From NCBI GenBank assembly GCA_009761415.1, contig QUOL01000001.1:558001-622000 (forward strand): 64,000 bases of DNA, written 5' to 3'. A model generated the notes under the pieces. That model saw only the letters and a list, made by a program, of their open reading frames with translations, was not told where the DNA came from and did not search any database. The stretch comes from Sarcomyxa edulis (Eukaryota > Basidiomycota > Agaricomycetes > Agaricales > Mycenaceae). Positions 1-10,863 of the stretch are shown here, piece by piece (positions within the stretch are counted from its first letter, which is position 1; every line of letters begins with the position of its first letter). The translations under genes and the position numbers were made by a program.

Positions 1-928
1 TCCCTTGACGATGAACACCACCGTGCATGATAACAGGATGGGCAACAAGTCCCAGAATAGAAGGCATCGAGCATGCTGACAATAATGATGATGGCGAACA
101 ACCCAGAATGGCCGCCCCAAGTCCACGACTTGCACTGCTGTCGAACGAACTTGCACAGGTTGGTTCGTACTTGGTTTATCCGGCCTTGCAACGAAAATAT
201 AAACCTTTGAGTCAACTCAACGAATCAAAACCGCTTACTTGGACTTGTGTGTATGTATAGCCGACATATTTGAGCCATGCGGGGGAAATAGCAAGAGCAG
301 TAGAACCTGAACCGAGCGGTGTTTGTTGTCGAATAAGATTCCTGGCCTGCAGTGCATGTTTGACAGAGTGAACAGAAAAACCCCTAGTCAAGGGAGAGTA
401 GGGTTGATTAATTATGCCAGCCCGAAGAATGACAGCTACCAGACTGTCGGGACGACCAATATGCCTTGGCTCTATCAATCAATGCACAGGTTTGAATCCT
501 CTCCGTTCAATACAGCTGACGGAGGACGGAGGAAACGCATAAAGGCTACCAAGGCGGAACCGGGGTGCCGATTTGTCGAACCAATCAGGGTAAGCACTGA
601 AGTTACCTATAGCTCGCCTCGGCACTTCTTTTGGGGTGGCGTGCACGGACGTCGAAGAGACGAAGAGGGACGCGACAGCACCAACGTCACCTCTCGCATC
701 ACGTGTAGCATACCGTCGAAATTAGGAATGGGGGACCAAAGCCTGGATTCGCACAAACCCGCCTTCTCAGGGCATTTCTTTGTGGCTACTTTAGTCGTAG
801 GTGGTACGAGCGCTGAACCCTACAACAGAAATAAGTAAGTGCGTCGTCATCAACGTTCCCACCCACGCAATCTCCACCTCAGCGCATCCCACACTCACCT
901 GCTTTCTCCATCAACAACATATAAGACA
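1..928. other. gene-poor left edge
   Basis: No gene is supported here. Open frames exist on both strands. The minus-strand frame at about 212-478 reads protein-like for some 35 residues around NLIRQQTPLGSG, but it cannot be joined in phase to a neighbouring exon. The plus frame at 323-838 has no recognisable domain and unbiased composition. The left part could hold the end of a gene that continues outside the window. A short 5' leader of the next gene lies at the right end. Confidence 0.4.
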
Positions 929-1717
929 ATGTCGTCGGAGGAAAGGTCGCCAGAACCGGAACTTCTGTCTGATGCTGAAGAGTTGAACGGGAGGGCGACG
1001 CAGGATGACTTTGAGCTGTATGCTGACGAAGGTCGGTCCCAACTTCAGAGGGACGAAAGCGAAGGAGACGGAGAGGTCGGTATCGTTGACGAACTCGATC
1101 CTTTCTGGCTAGCGGCTGATGAAGGTATACGGGCCCAGGAAAGAGGAGAAGAAGAACAGGAAGTCGAGATAGAACAGGTGGGAGAGGAAGAAAACGAAGA
1201 CGCCGAGCCCAGAGTTAATGATATTGACAAGAGTGGACAAGACGAGGTATGCTTGTATCCTCGGAGAGTAAACTTCGTCAGATGTTGACTTTGTGTCTTT
1301 TGTGTAGATAAGTGGCAGCGCAGAAGCTCTTATCAACGCAGAGGTACACAAAATACAGATAGTTCTAAACAGAGTCGGCATTGATCGTACAATGGCTTAC
1401 AGGAAGGCCGTGCGGGACCAGAGGAGGAGGAGGAGGAGGAAGAAATCGAAGAACTCGAAGACGACGATGACGAAGAAGATGAAGACTACGTCAAGGAGCT
1501 TAGTCCAAAAGGCAAGGCTCCGCCAGCTATCGTGATTCCCAAGGTCACGAAAGTGGCAGAACCGGTCTTGCCGAGTCCGTCGAAGAAGAGGCCCATCGAT
1601 GATGTAGAGGAAGACACCAACGGGCATCCCCAGATTAACGGGAACGGTGCTATCTTTGACAAGACTGCTACGAGCACAGATGTCTCCGAGACCCCGACTA
1701 AAAAGGCGAAGGTGTAA
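929..1717 (+). CDS. acidic, Lys-tailed nuclear-type protein (paralogue 1)
   Basis: Exons 929-1246, 1308-1343 and 1403-1717 join in phase 0 at both introns and give 222 residues. The ATG at 929 is the first in frame. The protein is extremely acidic: a Glu/Asp-rich N-terminal half, a short neutral exon (ISGSAEALINAE), then a run of eight Glu and an EDDDDEEDEDY block. It ends in a basic tail with KKRPIDD and a final KKAKV. Such acid blocks with a C-terminal Lys motif are typical of nuclear proteins or histone-binding chaperones, but no named domain was recognised, so function is inferred from composition only. The gene at 2803-3426 has the same plan in the same orientation (tiny penultimate exon, acidic last exon, KR-IDD and KK-KV ends), which points to a tandem duplication. 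Confidence is high that the gene is real and low on role. Confidence 0.75.
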
Positions 1718-2279
1718 GACAGCAGGATGGACACGAATAAAAGTGAAGGACACAGAGAGAGATGGAGATCATGAATTATGCTGTATTTTGATATCTGAAT
1801 CGTTTGTCTGTAGTCGTGCCGGTTCCTGGACATAAAGCAAGATGGTGGTCGTGAGTTGGATTTGTCTGTTTTCAAAGAAACAATTGGCTGGGTTCACGAG
1901 GCTGTGCTGCGTATATCAGGGCACGATATGACGATAAGTGCATGCAAAAATACTCACGCATATGCATATACACCACATTATCATCGAAAACCGAGAGATA
2001 CGAGAGAGCGTTTCATTGATGCTGCTCCTGTACTTATACATCCTGTCCGAGTCGTAATAAACCAAAGGTCAGCAATGTGATTCCACTGGCTGTTCACCAC
2101 AAATCCCGCGCAAGGGCCCTTCATATTTTTAAGTTGAAACATAAATAGAAGATGGGAGATTCGTACCTTCCCATTCTCAAAGATCTTCCCATTCTCAAAG
2201 ATATCGGAGGTCCTTGAGTCCGACGAGCCATCGATGACCTTCAGGTTATCCTGATGGTCGTTGTTCAACTTGTTGAATT

Positions 2280-2650
2280 TGATGAGTTGACTCCACTGAG
2301 GCGAACTCGTGAAAATACGACCAAACTGGGCGCTTTGGCTGCGCTGTAACTTGCCCGAACTGTATCAGGCTGGCTAAGTCAGACTTGGCCAAAGCACCAA
2401 AGTTCACCGTTGGCTAACTTTCAAGCGAAAAAAAGTCCGTCCGGCGGTTTTGTCCATACAAAGTTCCGTTTCATCCGATCAGCCAAGTCAACCTTGGCAA
2501 AACGGCGGGATTGCGCCTTCGGCTGACATTGATCTACGCGGTAGGACATCCACATTGATTATCTTTCAAAATAGTGTGTTGGCCAAGTGAACTTTAGCCA
2601 AAGGGTCGAATTGGGCCTCTGGCTAACTTTGACGCCAGTCTCGTGACAGG
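2280..2650. repeat. degenerate tandem repeat with internal hairpins (block 1)
   Basis: Three to four diverged copies of a core of about 55 bp, starting near 2290 (weak), 2371, 2480 and 2580, spaced about 100-110 bp apart. Each core opens with a short inverted repeat of the form GGCYAAGT...ACTTNGCC (for example GCCAAG-5nt-CTTGGC near 2481) and ends with a GGCTAACTTT-like tail. The block lies between the two acidic-protein paralogues. Related cores occur at 9405-9790. It may be a minisatellite or a decayed non-coding element. No ORF spans it. Confidence 0.6.
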
Positions 2651-2802
2651 AGCGTCTCTCAAAACGGCGACGCCAACTTGAACGCAACTCCGTCTTTCAG
2701 TTCAAGCAAATACTTCAGCAGGCTCTAGCTACATCCTCGCGCGGAAACAAGCTAGAAATCGCGTTCTCAACATACGACTCGGATTTAAAACACGATACCA
2801 AA

Positions 2803-3426
2803 ATGACACAAGAAGAAAAACCAATAACCAGTCCAGTCAATGAACCCGAGGACATCCCAGGAGGTGTATCTGAGGAAGACGAGGAGAGTGGGGAGGAGAG
2901 CGACGAATATGAACTAGAGGTACGCCAGCTTAAGTATGCAATCCGAAGCATATAGTTCTTCACAGCGTCGTCGCGCGAAATATCAGGACGAAGTGGAAGT
3001 AGAGGCCGGAGCAGAGAAAGGTGGATACGAAGATGATGAAGAAGAAGAAGAATACAGCGATGAAGAAGAGGATGAAGGGTCCGGTGGTGTATGTCCATTC
3101 ATCCTGACATCTTGGTAGACGCTGATCATGCAATCTCGTTCCACAGGGCCTTACTGCTTTGCTATTAGGAAGTGTACGTTCTTTTGACGCGTCACTGTAA
3201 ATGCAGGTCCGTCTAAATCAACGCGCTAACGCGCCGTATGCTTCTCTAGGGAGGTCCTGCTGCTGCTCACGTCGAAGAAGACGAGGATGAGGATGAGGAC
3301 GATGAATATGCAGAAGCTCCGGCTGCAAAGAAGAGAACTATCGACGAGACTCTTGAAAACGAACCGAACGGGAATGGTGTCGATGAAGAAACTGCTAGAG
3401 GCAACAAAAAGGTGAAGAAGGTTTAG
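2803..3426 (+). CDS. acidic, Lys-tailed nuclear-type protein (paralogue 2)
   Basis: Exons 2803-2919, 2966-3088, 3147-3173 and 3250-3426 are all phase 0 and encode 147 residues. The first intron is only 46 nt. The product begins MTQEEKPITSP, runs through Asp/Glu-rich blocks (EESGEESDEYE, DDEEEEEYSDEEEDEG), crosses a 27-nt exon (GLTALLLGS), and ends with a second acid block followed by AAKKRTIDET and KKVKKV. The organisation and ends match the gene at 929-1717, so the two look like tandem paralogues separated by a repeat block. No catalytic or structural domain is visible. A nuclear chaperone-like or nucleic-acid-associated role is a guess from charge pattern alone. Confidence 0.75.
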
Positions 3427-3731
3427 AGGTGACTGAGAAGAAAGAAGAAAGTTTGAACGCTAGTTTGTTATGCTGTCGCTGTGTTTCTTTGATTTGCTGA
3501 ACTTGATACCTGTGTCTGTACTTCCGTTGCGATTGTTATTGTAGAGATGAACGAATAGAATTGTATAAGATATATGTATCATACATCGCATAATTGTACA
3601 TTGAGTTGAGTTGAGTTGGAGTTCAGCAGAAAATGCCATCGAAAGGATGATTCTACTGGAGCTCGCTCCTAAGTAGTAGACATGCCAGTTACAGGTCTGA
3701 TATGAACCCGAACCGCAAGGATGGACGCCAC

Positions 3732-4144
3732 CTAGGGAAACAGTACGTCCTCTTCCCATTCACGCCCAGTGGCTAATACATTTCCTTGCGCCGCGATGAG
3801 GGTAGCTTTCCCGAAGATCCTGTATCGCTCGGCGACACTTGAATCCACTAGACCAGCTCTACCTCCAGGGTGGGCTCTGAACTGTGCAACTTTGAGCGTA
3901 CGAATGTCGGTGGAGGATATCTTCAGAAGGAGCTGGGGGGATCCGGAGGAGTGATTACGCTCTATCGATAGAGCGTACATGAAGCGCGCCTGTGTGCCGA
4001 TCTAGAGACGCGGGTTGGATCACTGGGGCGAAATACGAGTGAATGCATTCATTGGATGTCGCATATAATCTGCTTACCGACGGAGCTTTTGAATTCTTCC
4101 GAGGATTCTTCGATGGCTGTCTGCCAGTCAGGGATAGTTGCCAT
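3732..4144 (-). pseudogene. truncated copy of the FMN-binding split-barrel gene
   Basis: Read on the minus strand, 4144-4078 encodes an N-terminal exon (MATIPDWQTAIEE...SSV) that matches the first exon of the gene at 4726-5626 in length (67 nt), phase and splice donor. The following stretch to 3732 keeps recognisable homology (STDIRT...AQFRAHP...RYRIFGKATLIAA). The available acceptors put that stretch in the wrong frame, where a stop follows within about 15 codons. The conserved frame itself ends at 3732, before the C-terminal two thirds of the family. It is therefore read as a broken tandem duplicate. It could still make a short product if an unusual splice site is used. Homology also extends upstream of the ATG (NDTSPLEP versus NDSSPFDT), so the duplicated unit included 5' sequence. 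Confidence 0.6.
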
Positions 4145-4725
4145 TGCTGGCTCTAGAGGTGAAGTGTCGTTAACCTGCAGAAAAGAAAGATGGGGCTCAT
4201 AGATACTGGTGGGGCTCATTTGGACGAAGTCCGAGTCAGGCGAAGTGCTGCGAAGTGTCGTGTAGCGCAAGTTCGTTCACATCTAGGCCTCTACTGACAC
4301 GTACGGAGAACAACAAGATCGAGATCACGATATGAGAGGCCATACTGCGTTGTGTCGTTCGAGTATCAGATTCCGCCAAGATCCTCGTGCATAGCATCCT
4401 GGTTATTCTTTTAGAGCGTCTGGCTATCGGACTCTCCTATGCTGAGACTCGAGGGATCGGATAGAACAGAGTCGAACCAGGAAGGACTGGCGTAGGCGTG
4501 GTCCGTTGAAACGGGAAAGTCTAGAAAAACAAGGATGTCTTTGCGAGAGTAAAAGGAACATAGCCTTCATGAGTTTAAACATATGACTATGTTCCACACA
4601 CACTCCACAGAGCGAATGTAGGACACGAATGGATACGATTGCCTGTATAAAATATATGTATTATACACGCCGCATATCCGTACAAGAAATAAGAAATTCA
4701 CCAAGAAGTAGCAGTGGAGCGTCGC

Positions 4726-5626
4726 CTACGGCACCACCGCCTCATCCTCCCACTTCTCATCTTCTCCCTCGTTTCTCCAAAATCTCGTCCTCCGATTCGG
4801 CACGACGGACAATTCAACATAGTCCACATCTGTAGGATCGATGACCACCAAAGCGAAATTCCCCAACGCCATTTCCCAGTTCTTCCGTGTTTCCTCCGAC
4901 ACGCCCTTGCCACCTCCAGACCCTAGAATATCCTCAAGCTTCCCCTCGAGTTTCTGAGGCCAATTCTTCGCTTCCTCGTGTCCCCCAGAAAGCTTAGAGC
5001 CAGGGGCGAAAGGCCGGCACCAAGAAGCCTTCATGTGCGCACTCATCGAATCAAATACCTGTCGCCTCTTCTCCTCCCAATCGAAGCCATCCTGATACAA
5101 TGCAGCAAACGCGGGTCCACCCGTCCCGCTTGCGACACTCTTTCCTCTATCTCCATCCTTTTTCGCAGATAGAACGGGAGTCGCGTTCGGGCTACCTGTC
5201 GGACTAGTTATAGGACTCCTGGTGCTGAACATGAAATATTTGTACATCGAATTGTCCTTTGCAGGTATAACACTAGCTTTTCCTGAGATCCTGTATTGTT
5301 CGCTAGTCCCTTCGATCCACCATACTAGTTGGATATCAGGATGAGCGATGAATTGCGTGGTTTTGGGTGTACGAATGTCGGTGGAGGTTAGAATGAGGGG
5401 GAGATGGGGCGAGCTGGGTGAGTGTAGGAATTCACGAAATATGTGGGATCGGACATGAGGAATAGGAGATTGTGGGTCCAGGGATGCGATTTGGATGACT
5501 AGTACGCGTCGAAGATGAATGTGTGGGCTCAAACGATATGCAAGATAGGAGATGCTCACCGACGGATTTCTCGCATTTTGCGATGGCTGTTTCGATGGCT
5601 GTTTTCCACCTCGGAGCAGCAGACAT
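4726..5626 (-). CDS. pyridoxamine 5'-phosphate oxidase-like FMN-binding protein
   Basis: Exons 5626-5560 and 5498-4726 (phase 1 junction) give 279 residues. The N-terminus (MSAAPRWKTAIETAIAKCEKS), the STDIRTPKTTQFIAHPDIQLVWW segment and the C-terminal VDYVELSVVPNRRTRFWRN block follow the layout of the Alr4036-type split-barrel flavoproteins: an N-terminal strand-rich half binding FMN and a dimer-closing C-terminal ELxxxPxRRxxF motif. Family members are soluble and are often annotated as pyridoxamine-phosphate oxidases, but many have unproven substrates, so PNP oxidase activity should not be assumed. Length fits the family. A degraded copy lies immediately downstream on the same strand. Identification is by motif and layout, not by alignment. 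Confidence 0.8.
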
Positions 5627-6333
5627 TTTGGTGTCGAATGGTGAGCTGTCGTTGGTGTGAATGGAAGAGAAATGGCCTTTGATGGAGTCTAATCTGAGCA
5701 AAAGGTTGTTGGAGCTCGCCCGTGAGTTGGCTTTCATGTGAACCGTCGAGTGACAGGCGAAATGGAGCTTATCGCCCCCTGCATTTTCGTTCACATCTAG
5801 ACCTCGAGTCGCATTTCTGGAGTGAGAATATGAAGCAAGATATAGAGAAGAGCTACCTCGAGGAGCTGAGTGAGCCTCAAGGTATCCTGCTTTTGTCGAA
5901 TTAAAGTCCTGTCAATCGAATGAGCTGGCTGTCACTGCTTGTTCGCTTGCACGAATGTTCTCCAGGACAACTTTTGCAAGTCGACCCTCCTCAGCGTCCA
6001 GGTACCCTCCCATCTAGACGGCTAGAACGCGTTTCACCCAATGGAATATTTAACAAATGAACCTGATTCGGATATCTGCAAATCAGCGCCCGCTGTTGGG
6101 CAGGCGACAAGACGCGTCGTCCGGGCGCTATAATTTCCCCCTTTGCGCCAAAAATAAATGTTCGATAGCCTCAAGGCTGCGTGGAAAACCAATTTATAGC
6201 ATTTTTACATATCTTTCCTTCATACTTCCATCATCCTGAGTGGCTGTCCCTCGGAACTATACCCTGCTAACGCACTGCCCATACTCACATCCTACTCGCG
6301 CCCTCACGGTCTCTGACTCAGAACAGGTATACC

Positions 6334-8871
6334 ATGGCCAGGGAAAACTCTTTCAGCGACTCTGATGGTCGATCCCTGACACCGGAGATGGACGAGGAAG
6401 CAACAGGAGGAGCAGCCCCAATATCCCCCACCTATTCCCGGTCACACGCAGATAATATTCCTGCAGTACAAGTCCACAGCCCGAGACCAATCAAACCAGA
6501 GATGTCTCGCGTTAGGAGCGAGACCACTGCTAGTAAAGCAACCGAAATCCGTCCAGGATTTGATCCCAAGAAGAAATGGCAGACGTTGGGTCGTAAAGTC
6601 ATTCAGATACACCGGTCGACTACCATGCTTACGACCCGAGGAGTCGGTGCTGAGCCAGGTGTCAATCCGCGACGCGCCAGTGCGGATCAACGTTTCGGAC
6701 ATATCAAGGACGATTGTGTCATCGAAATCGTTGACTATTCGGCGGTTAGATGCAGCGTTGGGAGAATGGAGAACAAACAGTTTGCTGATTTGTTGAAGGA
6801 CCATAAAGCCAGTGCTCAAGAAAGCTGGGTCAAAGTTCGTTGGATCAATATTAGAGGGATTAGTTGGGACGTCATTAAGGCTGTTGCGATCAAGTACGGT
6901 ACGTATTCGACTCGAGGCCATCCGTAGCATGTCGATTCTGATTTATGTTTCAGACCTCCATGACCTGGCAATTGAAGACGTGGTTCACCAACGAGGTCAA
7001 GCTCGTTCTAAGGTCGACTATTACCATAAGCATTTGTTTCTACGAGTTCTATGCCATCAGCTCGCGAAGGACGGCGATGACGTTGGCCAATTCCTGTCCG
7101 CTTATGCTTCTCCCCCTCCCGCAGCTGGAAACTTGACTGACCTCCCGCGTTCTTCGTCTCCTGTCCCTTTCACCGACGAGGACAAGGAAGGTGATCTTTC
7201 GGCCAGTGGAAGCGGCTTAGGTATGGACGACGATAAAACCATGTACGGTGGAAGTGCACCTCCCAGTCAGAGAGGTATGGGTATGGCTACTCTTGTCGAA
7301 CGCAGGAACAAGAGAAGAAGACCACTGCTACCGAACCACCGCAGGGATTTGGAAAACGCGCGGCGTGCCACAGGTGCCACCCAAATCGAAGCTAGTGATG
7401 CAGTGAGTTTCTGTCATATCAAGTTCTTCGACTAGACACTCAGACAGAGTCCTAGGCTCGTCAAGAACGCATAAAAGAGGATATAACTGTCGAGGAGCTC
7501 AAGAAGGGGGCCCGAGTACCTGTGAAAGTATCGCCCATGTTTATATTCCTACTTCGAGACGGTATGTAAGATATTACGACGGCCTATTAGCCCGGTGTTG
7601 ATTTCAAAATGTGTACAGGCACGGTGATTTCGATGTCTTCTGGCTCAAATGGCGATTTGACGGCTCCCATCACCGCACGAATTCGGCAAAGCGATACGAT
7701 CCTTCGGACATCTGCAGATCCTTCTTTGCTGGTGCAAAGTCTACTCGATCTTCGTTAGTCTTTTCTTTATCGTCGTCCATACCTCAGACTGACCAACGAT
7801 ATACTTCAGTTGTCGATCAGGCCCTGGAGGTCATCGACGAGTACCATCTCAAGATCAAAAAATTCGAGCACACCATCCTGCTCAGACCAAGTGTGAAGGC
7901 TGTCCGCGACCGTGCGTGATCCCTGCAAACGTATCTCATTTTTCGAACCGCTAATATGCGCCTTATCTCATTTGACAGTGCACATCCTTTCGGGCGACTT
8001 GATTCTGCACAAGCGTACTTTGGAGCCAATTAAGACGATCATTTACGGTCTTCGCAGATATGATCTTGACCGTTGCGCTGCTCTCATCGACCAGTCCACG
8101 CACCCGGACGCGAAAGTTGTAGGCTTCATGAGCCACAAAGCCAAGATCTACCTCGTACGTGATTTCCTGTTGATTTCTGATTTCTGGGTGTTCATGCGAG
8201 CTTTTCAGGCTGATGTGTTCGATCATATGGAGTATATATTAACCAGCTTAGACATGTTCGCTGGTATTTCGGAGAATTTGATTGACTACACCTTCAATGT
8301 GCGTTTTCCTTTCCTGTGGAAATGTCCTAGGTCTCATCGCTATTATATTTTTAGATGGCTTCATATGAGATGAACGAAGTTATGTACGTATCCTCGCTGT
8401 ATTGTGGTGAAATATCGACATTTACCAAGTGCCACCAATCAGGCGACGGCTGACGTTGGCGACTATCATCTTCTTGCCACTGACACTCCTTACTGGGTAC
8501 TTCGTACGTACTAACCTCTCGAATTCCGGATCTTCAACCACTGAACGCGACTGCAAAATAGGGAATGAACTTCGACAACATGTGGACTATCCACCATAAC
8601 CATACTGATGTCGTGTGAGTCGATCCTTATGTCCTGTTATATACTATTCCGGGTTTATTGACGGCCCTGTGATAGTTTCTGGATCATTGCTCTGCCCGTC
8701 ATGGCTATCGTAGCACCACTCTTCATGTGGAACGACATTGTCAAAGCGGTCCATTACATCAAGAAAAGAATGGCGGCTAAAAAGGTTGTCAAGGTCAGTC
8801 GCAGCCTTTCCGTTTGACTTTCCATAGTCTGTTGTTAAGGTTCATCTTCTCAGACGTACAAACAAGCTTGA
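6334..8871 (+). CDS. CorA-family Mg2+ transporter
   Basis: Twelve exons: 6334-6898, 6954-7402, 7456-7561, 7619-7753, 7810-7911, 7979-8154, 8209-8298, 8355-8383, 8443-8503, 8562-8614, 8676-8793, 8854-8871. All phases close, giving 633 residues. The N-terminal 450 residues are cytosolic-type, with a Ser/Pro-rich start and a long alpha-helical region (VVDQALEVIDEYHLKIKKFE). The C-terminus has two membrane helices, about 553-572 (LATIIFLPLTLLTGYF) and 590-610 (FWIIALPVMAIVAPLFMW), joined by the signature GMN at about 572-574, the selectivity motif of CorA/Alr/Mrs2 channels. This places it as a pentameric Mg2+ (or related divalent metal) channel. The last exon, 18 nt, adds TYKQA; reading through intron 11 would instead end after about eight other residues. 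The membrane (plasma or vacuolar) cannot be told. Confidence 0.9.
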
Positions 8872-10863
8872 AAAGCTCAAGCGCTCGAACTCAAACTCAA
8901 AGTCGACTTTACCCTCAATTCGACTCCACCACGGAAACTATGTCCTCCGGAATCTCTTCTTGCACCACTCTTCACGCGCCTTGTTCTACGCCTCGCTTGG
9001 CGAATGATGTCTGTCGTAACAATTTCACGAATACCAGAACACGGAAAACGGACCCTCCGTATATGCATGATCTATAGCCACTCGCTCATTGTCACCTACC
9101 TACCTACATGATTTCACCACCAACCACTCCAACATTCATTTTAGTACACATATACCTTTCCTACCCCTCACACTGACTCGAGCTTTTTGGTTTCTTGTTG
9201 TCGACGAGAGGATACATCGGAACGGACTGCATTATATAATATTTAACAAGTCTACTTGCATACATGTCTGTACTCGCCCAATCTTTATATGGCTCAAGGT
9301 TTTGCGTATTGGATGCGACAGGCAGTAGGTCTGGAATTCGTCTGAACTCTGAGACTGAGAGCGAGAGGGTGTCACTACACATCACCGGTACCGTTTGAGT
9401 GGCACTTGGCTCACGGGTCGAACTTGACGAATCCAACACTTGCTAATGCTGTATGGTTCTTATACACCATATATGACATTTGACTGGACTGATTCTGGCC
9501 AACGAGCCAAATTGAACACTTGGCCAAGATAGGATGGTTCTGAAAAACCATCCTGCCATCCTGCGATATGGTTCTGATACACCATACATGTCTGTTGGCT
9601 AAAATGACTCTAGCCAACGAGTCAGATACGACACTTGGGTGGACCGGGCAGACGGTTTCTCTGAACCGTTGAAAAGACTGCTTGCTCTCTTTGAGATATG
9701 GTTTCCACAAACCGTACACACGATTTGGCTAGGTCAAGTTTCGCCAACCGGCCGGATTGAACACTTGGCTGACTTCTGCGGTCCCTTGAACCGCCAGATA
9801 CTGAAGTGAGTTCAAGTCGGTATCGCGCCTCCGAGAGGATACAGATCAGAGCGCCCAAGGGGAGCTACATGGCATCTTCAGATGGTGACCGGACGATGCA
9901 CCATGCGTGGAAAAAGGCTAGGGTCCACGAACACTTGCGACGACTATAGTTTTATATTGTTCTGATGACTCGGAGTTCCTTCGTTGTGATGATAGCATCT
10001 AACGCACCGTTGTTACAGCCTTGTCTTCACTCTCCGCTGGATCTAAAAGCAACCTGTTCAGTCGCAGATCGAACTTTGTCCAGTGCGTATGTCCAGGAAT
10101 ATGATCTCCACGGACTGAATGTCCCCTCGAAACGATATGTCCATCCTTTTCTACTTTGAGATACCTCGAATGCGTCCATCATGATATTCGGACGGACGAT
10201 GGTGGACCATCTCTTCCGAACCATCAGCTCAGGTCGGCATAGTACCTTCATGGAGAACGAATACCATAATTTCTGCGACTGCTCTACGGTCCACCCATCT
10301 TCGCGGGGCACGGTCATAGAAAGCGAACGCCATAACTTGGTCGGGTAAGCGGCTGGATGGGATAGCGTGGGCCGCGGGTAGCCATTCACCGAATAATATG
10401 TACCGTTCGGGGAAATGCTCATCGCGGTCTAGGAACCGGTACAGCTCTTCCCGATGGGATTTAATCCACGACATCTGCCGAAGGCGAGAATCCCAAGTTC
10501 GCACCGTCTGCCTTGTCTGTACTGACAGTGCGCTCTCGTTTTCGCAGGATTGGCCTGTCGCTAGTGGAGATATAGTTGTATAAACTGTATTGCTGCCCTG
10601 GCTATGTCATCCGGATCCTGCCCTATGAGACCTAAAACGCCGCAGGTGAGTAACCACTGAGTTGACGGTCGATATACTTGTTATGGGGTGGCATGCAACT
10701 CTTGAGTCGTCGAGAAGGAGATGCTGAGGAATAAACAAGTTTGCTTGCACTGCCATCCGGACTAGTGCATATCGATAATCTAGTAACAATAATCAACCGT
10801 GTATATCATACAGATTAAACCCATAGCAGTACACAGACCCAAATAGAATGAGGAACATTAAAA
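8872..10863. other. gene-poor stretch with repeat block
   Basis: Two kilobases without a supported gene between the CorA gene and the convergent sterol-transfer gene. It holds the 3' end of the CorA transcript, the repeat block at 9405-9790, and scattered short frames with no recognisable domain. Confidence 0.5.
9405..9790. repeat. degenerate tandem repeat with internal hairpins (block 2)
   Basis: Cores related to the 2280-2650 block recur near 9409, 9478, 9595 and 9722. Each begins TTGGCTA or similar, has a GCCAAC arm, and ends GAACACTTGG or similar. The copy at 9595 contains a near-perfect hairpin (GTTGGCTA, 9-nt gap, TAGCCAAC). Between cores lie short imperfect palindromes of the type ATGGTT-N-AACCAT (near 9453, 9535, 9567, 9650, 9696 and 9779). 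The mutations in one arm are often matched in the other: GATGGTT/AACCATC, GACGGTT/AACCGTT, GCGGTC/GAACCGC. No coding frame explains the pattern. Confidence 0.6.

Noticed and set aside
323..838. 171-codon plus-strand frame near the left edge
   Set aside because: No domain, even composition, no homologous neighbour, and the frame starts and ends without gene-like context.
6442..6930. 162-codon minus-strand frame
   Set aside because: It is antisense to the first CorA exon, which belongs to a complete 12-exon gene.
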